Source: Betaproteobacteria bacterium (GTDB lineage: Bacteria > Pseudomonadota > Gammaproteobacteria > Burkholderiales > SG8-41). Taken from it: DNA of 38,637 nt. The stretch's first letter is position 1. Every line of letters begins with the position of its first letter. Below, piece after piece: positions 35,936-38,637 of the stretch. Location: NCBI GenBank assembly GCA_025363575.1, contig JANYDM010000212.1:1-38637 (forward strand). The letters run 5' to 3'. The notes beneath the pieces were generated by a model. It did not search any database and was not told the DNA's origin. It saw nothing but the letters and a program-made list of their open reading frames with translations. Position numbers and translations under genes: made by a program.

Positions 35936-36618
35936 ATGTAACGCACGATATGTCGGTGTTGAGCCTGATCACGGGCGCCAGCGTGCTGGTGCAGCTCGTC
36001 ATGGCCGGACTTCTCCTGTGCTCGATATTTTCGTGGTACTACATTTTTCTCAAGGTGTTTACTTACAAGCGCGCGTCGAAGCAATCCGATAAATTCGAGA
36101 AGGATTTCTGGAGCGGCGGCGATCTCAACGAGCTGTTTCAGCGCGCGGTGAATTCGCGCGACGGGTCCGGCACCATGGAGCGCCTGTTCGAATCCGGCTT
36201 CCGCGAATTCACCAAGCTGCGCAAGCAGCCGGGGCAGGGCTCCGCGCAGAACATCGGCGCCGTCATGGACGGCACTCGGCGCGCGATGCGCGCGACCTAT
36301 CAGCGCGAGATGGAAGTCCTCGAGTCGCACCTGTCGTTTCTGGCCTCGGTCGGTTCGGTCAGCCCGTACGTAGGCCTGTTCGGCACGGTGTGGGGCATCA
36401 TGAATTCCTTCCGCGGTCTTGCGCAGGTTGCGCAGGCAACGCTGGGCACCGTGGCGCCGGGCATCGCGGAAGCGTTGATCGCCACCGCGATGGGACTGTT
36501 CGCGGCAATTCCGGCGGTCGTCGCCTATAACCGGTTCGCCGGCGACCTGAACCGGCTGGCGACGCGTTTCGATTCGTTCATGGAAGAATTCTCCAACATT
36601 CTGCAGCGGCAAAGCTGA
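35932..36618 (+). CDS. tolQ: Tol-Pal system proton channel subunit TolQ
   Basis: ExbB/MotA-family inner-membrane protein that, with TolR, uses the proton gradient to drive TolA for outer-membrane constriction. The 228-aa protein has three helices (about 17-40, 137-160 and 173-198), a large cytoplasmic loop between the first two, and the conserved PYVGLFGTVWGIMNSF and ATAMGLFAAIPAVVAYN segments. ATG 35932 overlaps ybgC by 4 bases. Confidence 0.97.
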   Translation: MNVTHDMSVLSLITGASVLVQLVMAGLLLCSIFSWYYIFLKVFTYKRASKQSDKFEKDFWSGGDLNELFQRAVNSRDGSGTMERLFESGFREFTKLRKQPGQGSAQNIGAVMDGTRRAMRATYQREMEVLESHLSFLASVGSVSPYVGLFGTVWGIMNSFRGLAQVAQATLGTVAPGIAEALIATAMGLFAAIPAVVAYNRFAGDLNRLATRFDSFMEEFSNILQRQS

Positions 36619-36627
36619 TAGACCCTC

Positions 36628-37053
36628 ATGCTGATCGAAAAGCGCAGCAGCCGGCGGCTGATGAACCAGATCAACGTCGTGCCGTACATCGACGTCATGC
36701 TCGTGCTGCTGGTGATATTCATGGTTACCGCGCCGCTGATCAACCCCGGCCAGGTCGAGCTGCCGTCGATCGGCAAATCGTCGAACCCGCCGGTCGCGCC
36801 GCTGGAAGTTTCCATCCACACCGACCAGACGCTATGGCTGCGCGATCGCGCAGCCGGCAGCGACGACAAGAAAGTATCGCGCAACGACCTGCTTGCGGCG
36901 ATCAAGCAGAAGCAGGCGAAGAGCCCCGAGCAGGCCGTGGTAATCGCCGCCGACAAGGACGTGAAATACGAATCCGTACTCGACGTTATGGACATGCTGC
37001 AGCAAAACCAGGTCAAGAAGGTCGGCTTGATGGTCAAGCCGCGCGCTCAATAA
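36628..37053 (+). CDS. tolR: Tol-Pal system stator protein TolR
   Basis: ExbD-family partner of TolQ. The 141-aa protein has a short basic N-terminus, one helix (about 20-37) with the proton-carrying Asp22 in PYIDVMLVLLVIFMVTAP, and a periplasmic domain ending in DVMDMLQQNQVKKVGLMV. It starts at ATG 36628, 9 bases after tolQ. Confidence 0.97.
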   Translation: MLIEKRSSRRLMNQINVVPYIDVMLVLLVIFMVTAPLINPGQVELPSIGKSSNPPVAPLEVSIHTDQTLWLRDRAAGSDDKKVSRNDLLAAIKQKQAKSPEQAVVIAADKDVKYESVLDVMDMLQQNQVKKVGLMVKPRAQ

Positions 37054-37071
37054 GCGCAACCGCCGCGCGCC

Positions 37072-37839
37072 ATGCAGTACGCTTACGCCGACGCTTATAC
37101 GACGTCACAGGAGAAGGTGATCTCCGGCGCGTTCGCGTCTGCGATGCATCTCATGTTCATCGCGCTCCTCGTGTTCGGCGTCAATTGGCAGAAAAAAGTC
37201 GAGCCGCAGGTCAACGTCGTCGACTTGTGGAGCCCGCCCACGCAGGCCGAGCCCAGGCCGGCGCCGCCGCCGCCCCCGGAGCCGCCCAGACCTGAAGTGC
37301 AGCCGCGGGTCGAGCCGACGCCGCCCAAGCCGGTCGCCAAACCCGAAGTGGCGAAACCCGACATCGCGTTCAAGGACAAGGACAAGAAAAAAGCTGAAAA
37401 AGAAAAGCCCGTCATCGACGAGAAGCCGAAGGAAAACAAAAAACGCGAAGACGAAGCGCAGGCCGCGCAGAAGCAGCAGGCCGAGGCGCAACGCGTCGCG
37501 AATGAGCAGGCGGACGCGCAGCGTGCGGTAGCGGCGCAGGCGGCCGCCGCGCAATCGAAGCTGCGCAACGAGTACATGGAGCGCATCCGCGCGAAAATCC
37601 TGCGCTCGCTTATCAAGCCCGCGAGCGTAACCGGCAGCGAAGAGGCCGAATTCAATATCGTCGTGCTGCCGGACGGCAACGTATTGAACGCCAAGGTGAA
37701 GCGCGCGAGCGGCAACGCCGCATACGACAATGCAATCGAGCGCGCGATTACCCGCGCACAACCCCTGCCCATGCCGCCCGACCCGGTGTTGCTGAAAGAA
37801 TTCCGGGAACTCAACCTCAAGTTCAATGCCAAAGAATGA
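37072..37839 (+). CDS. tolA: Cell envelope integrity protein TolA
   Basis: Periplasm-spanning link between TolQR and the outer-membrane Pal/TolB. The 255-aa protein has one N-terminal helix (about 19-38), a proline-rich stretch (about 57-85), a Lys/Glu/Ala/Gln-rich helical region (about 100-165) and a C-terminal TonB/TolA domain (YMERIRAKILRSLIKPAS to the end). The helical domain II is much shorter than in E. coli TolA, which is common in betaproteobacteria. It starts at ATG 37072, 18 bases after tolR. Confidence 0.95.
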   Translation: MQYAYADAYTTSQEKVISGAFASAMHLMFIALLVFGVNWQKKVEPQVNVVDLWSPPTQAEPRPAPPPPPEPPRPEVQPRVEPTPPKPVAKPEVAKPDIAFKDKDKKKAEKEKPVIDEKPKENKKREDEAQAAQKQQAEAQRVANEQADAQRAVAAQAAAAQSKLRNEYMERIRAKILRSLIKPASVTGSEEAEFNIVVLPDGNVLNAKVKRASGNAAYDNAIERAITRAQPLPMPPDPVLLKEFRELNLKFNAKE

Positions 37840-37875
37840 CCGCATTGCAGGCGGTTCTGCGTAAAATACGGCGCC

Positions 37876-38637
37876 ATGAAGAATAAAAATCCGCGTTTCC
37901 TGTTGCTTTTTCTGTGGTTGGCGTTCGCTTCCAGCGCCTACGCGCAGCTCAAGATCGAAATCACCGGGTTCGGCTCCAACCAGCTGCCGATCGCAATCCT
38001 GCCTCTGAAAGGCGAAGAGGCGCTGCCGTCGAAAGTTACCGAGATTGTCATCGGCGACCTTTACCGCAGCGGGTTCTTCAAGATTGTCGACAGCGGCGGC
38101 ATCAATCCGCTGCCTTCGGAGCCGACCGAGCTGCAGTACCCGGCATGGAAAACGCGCGGCGCCGACGCCGTCGTGATCGGCAGCGTGTCGACCATGCCGA
38201 ACGGTTACTTCGACGTGCGCTTCCGCCTGATGGACGTATTGAAGCAGACGCAGCTCACGGGTTTCGCGTACCAGGTCACGGCGCCGCAGCTGCGCAATAC
38301 GGCGCACAAGATCGCCGACGCGATTTACGAGAAAATGACCGGCGACGCCGGCGTCTTCAGCACGCGCATAACCTACGTCGTCAAGCGCGGCACGCGTTTC
38401 GAGTTGCAGGTGGCCGATGCCGACGGCTTCGGCGCGCAAACCGTGCTGGCGTCGAACGAGCCCATCATTTCACCGTCGTGGGCGCCCGACGGCACGCGGC
38501 TCGCTTACGTGTCCTTCGAGCGCAAAAAGCCCATCGTCTACATTCAATCGCTGCTCACCGGCCAGCGCACCGTCGTCGCGAACTTCAAAGGCAGCAACAG
38601 CGCGCCGGCGTGGTCGCCCGACGGCAGGCGGCTCGCG
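37876..38637 (+). CDS. tolB: Tol-Pal system beta-propeller TolB (3' partial)
   Basis: Periplasmic protein that binds Pal and TolA. From ATG 37876 the frame is open to the last base of the window (254 codons, no stop). A signal peptide (about residues 1-23, cleavage after SAYA) is followed by the N-terminal alpha/beta domain (about 25-150, with QLPIAILPLKG and GADAVVIGSV) and the first propeller blades, with repeats SPSWAPDGTRLAYVS and APAWSPDGRRLA. About 170-180 residues of propeller are missing beyond the window. Confidence 0.96.
   Translation, partial: MKNKNPRFLLLFLWLAFASSAYAQLKIEITGFGSNQLPIAILPLKGEEALPSKVTEIVIGDLYRSGFFKIVDSGGINPLPSEPTELQYPAWKTRGADAVVIGSVSTMPNGYFDVRFRLMDVLKQTQLTGFAYQVTAPQLRNTAHKIADAIYEKMTGDAGVFSTRITYVVKRGTRFELQVADADGFGAQTVLASNEPIISPSWAPDGTRLAYVSFERKKPIVYIQSLLTGQRTVVANFKGSNSAPAWSPDGRRLA

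Noticed and set aside
37105..38439. A 444-codon minus-strand frame opposite tolA and tolB
   Set aside because: TolA and TolB are unmistakable and in conserved order. The antisense product is a low-complexity mirror of the TolA repeats.

Overview
The window is a GC-rich, gene-dense stretch of a Gram-negative chromosome, most likely a betaproteobacterium (Burkholderiales/Nitrosomonadales sensu lato). The basis is gene order and protein character. The cytochrome c oxidase cluster runs ctaD - 38-aa assembly protein - ctaG - DUF2970 - ctaE - (DUF2909) - SURF1 - SCO-like - ctaA - ctaB - sco. It is followed by rpoH-ftsX-ftsE-ftsY, lolB-ispE-tRNA-Gln-prs-rplY-pth-ychF, and yebC-ruvCAB-ybgC-tolQRAB. 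I see no phage, insertion sequence, CRISPR array, toxin-antitoxin pair or defence island. Both ends cut a gene: ctaD lacks its 5' end and tolB lacks its 3' end. The longest stretch without a gene is about 190 bases, between rplY and pth.

Layout. (1) 1-7257: terminal oxidase subunits I and III, with copper insertion (CtaG, two SCO-type proteins), heme A synthesis (CtaB, CtaA) and SURF1. A strong terminator lies after ctaE. (2) 7273-10764, minus strand: ftsY-ftsE-ftsX-rpoH, with a CIRCE (HrcA operator) overlapping a sigma70-like promoter just before rpoH. (3) 10907-14977: two M16 peptidases (one catalytic, one degenerate), rsmD, coaD and a 2[4Fe-4S] ferredoxin. (4) 14987-19704, minus strand: a Gld-like ABC exporter (ATPase, permease, GldG-like, DUF4340) in a tight run with mutM. 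(5) 19865-27203: TPR lipoprotein, lolB, ispE, tRNA-Gln, prs, rplY, pth, ychF. (6) 27208-32280: accessory metabolism (DSD1-type PLP enzyme, arginase, cupin, EamA transporter, HerA/YjgR-like ATPase). (7) 32417-38637: yebC, ruvC, ruvA, ruvB, ybgC, tolQ, tolR, tolA, tolB.

The genes are overwhelmingly housekeeping, and I did not find a convincing undescribed multi-gene system. The items most worth a second look are: the CIRCE/promoter overlap at rpoH; a small inverted-repeat element between yebC and ruvC that appears to have taken over the ruvC start region; a perfect 28-bp palindrome inside lolB; a long disordered tail on peptidyl-tRNA hydrolase; and mutM placed at the end of a Gld-like transporter run.
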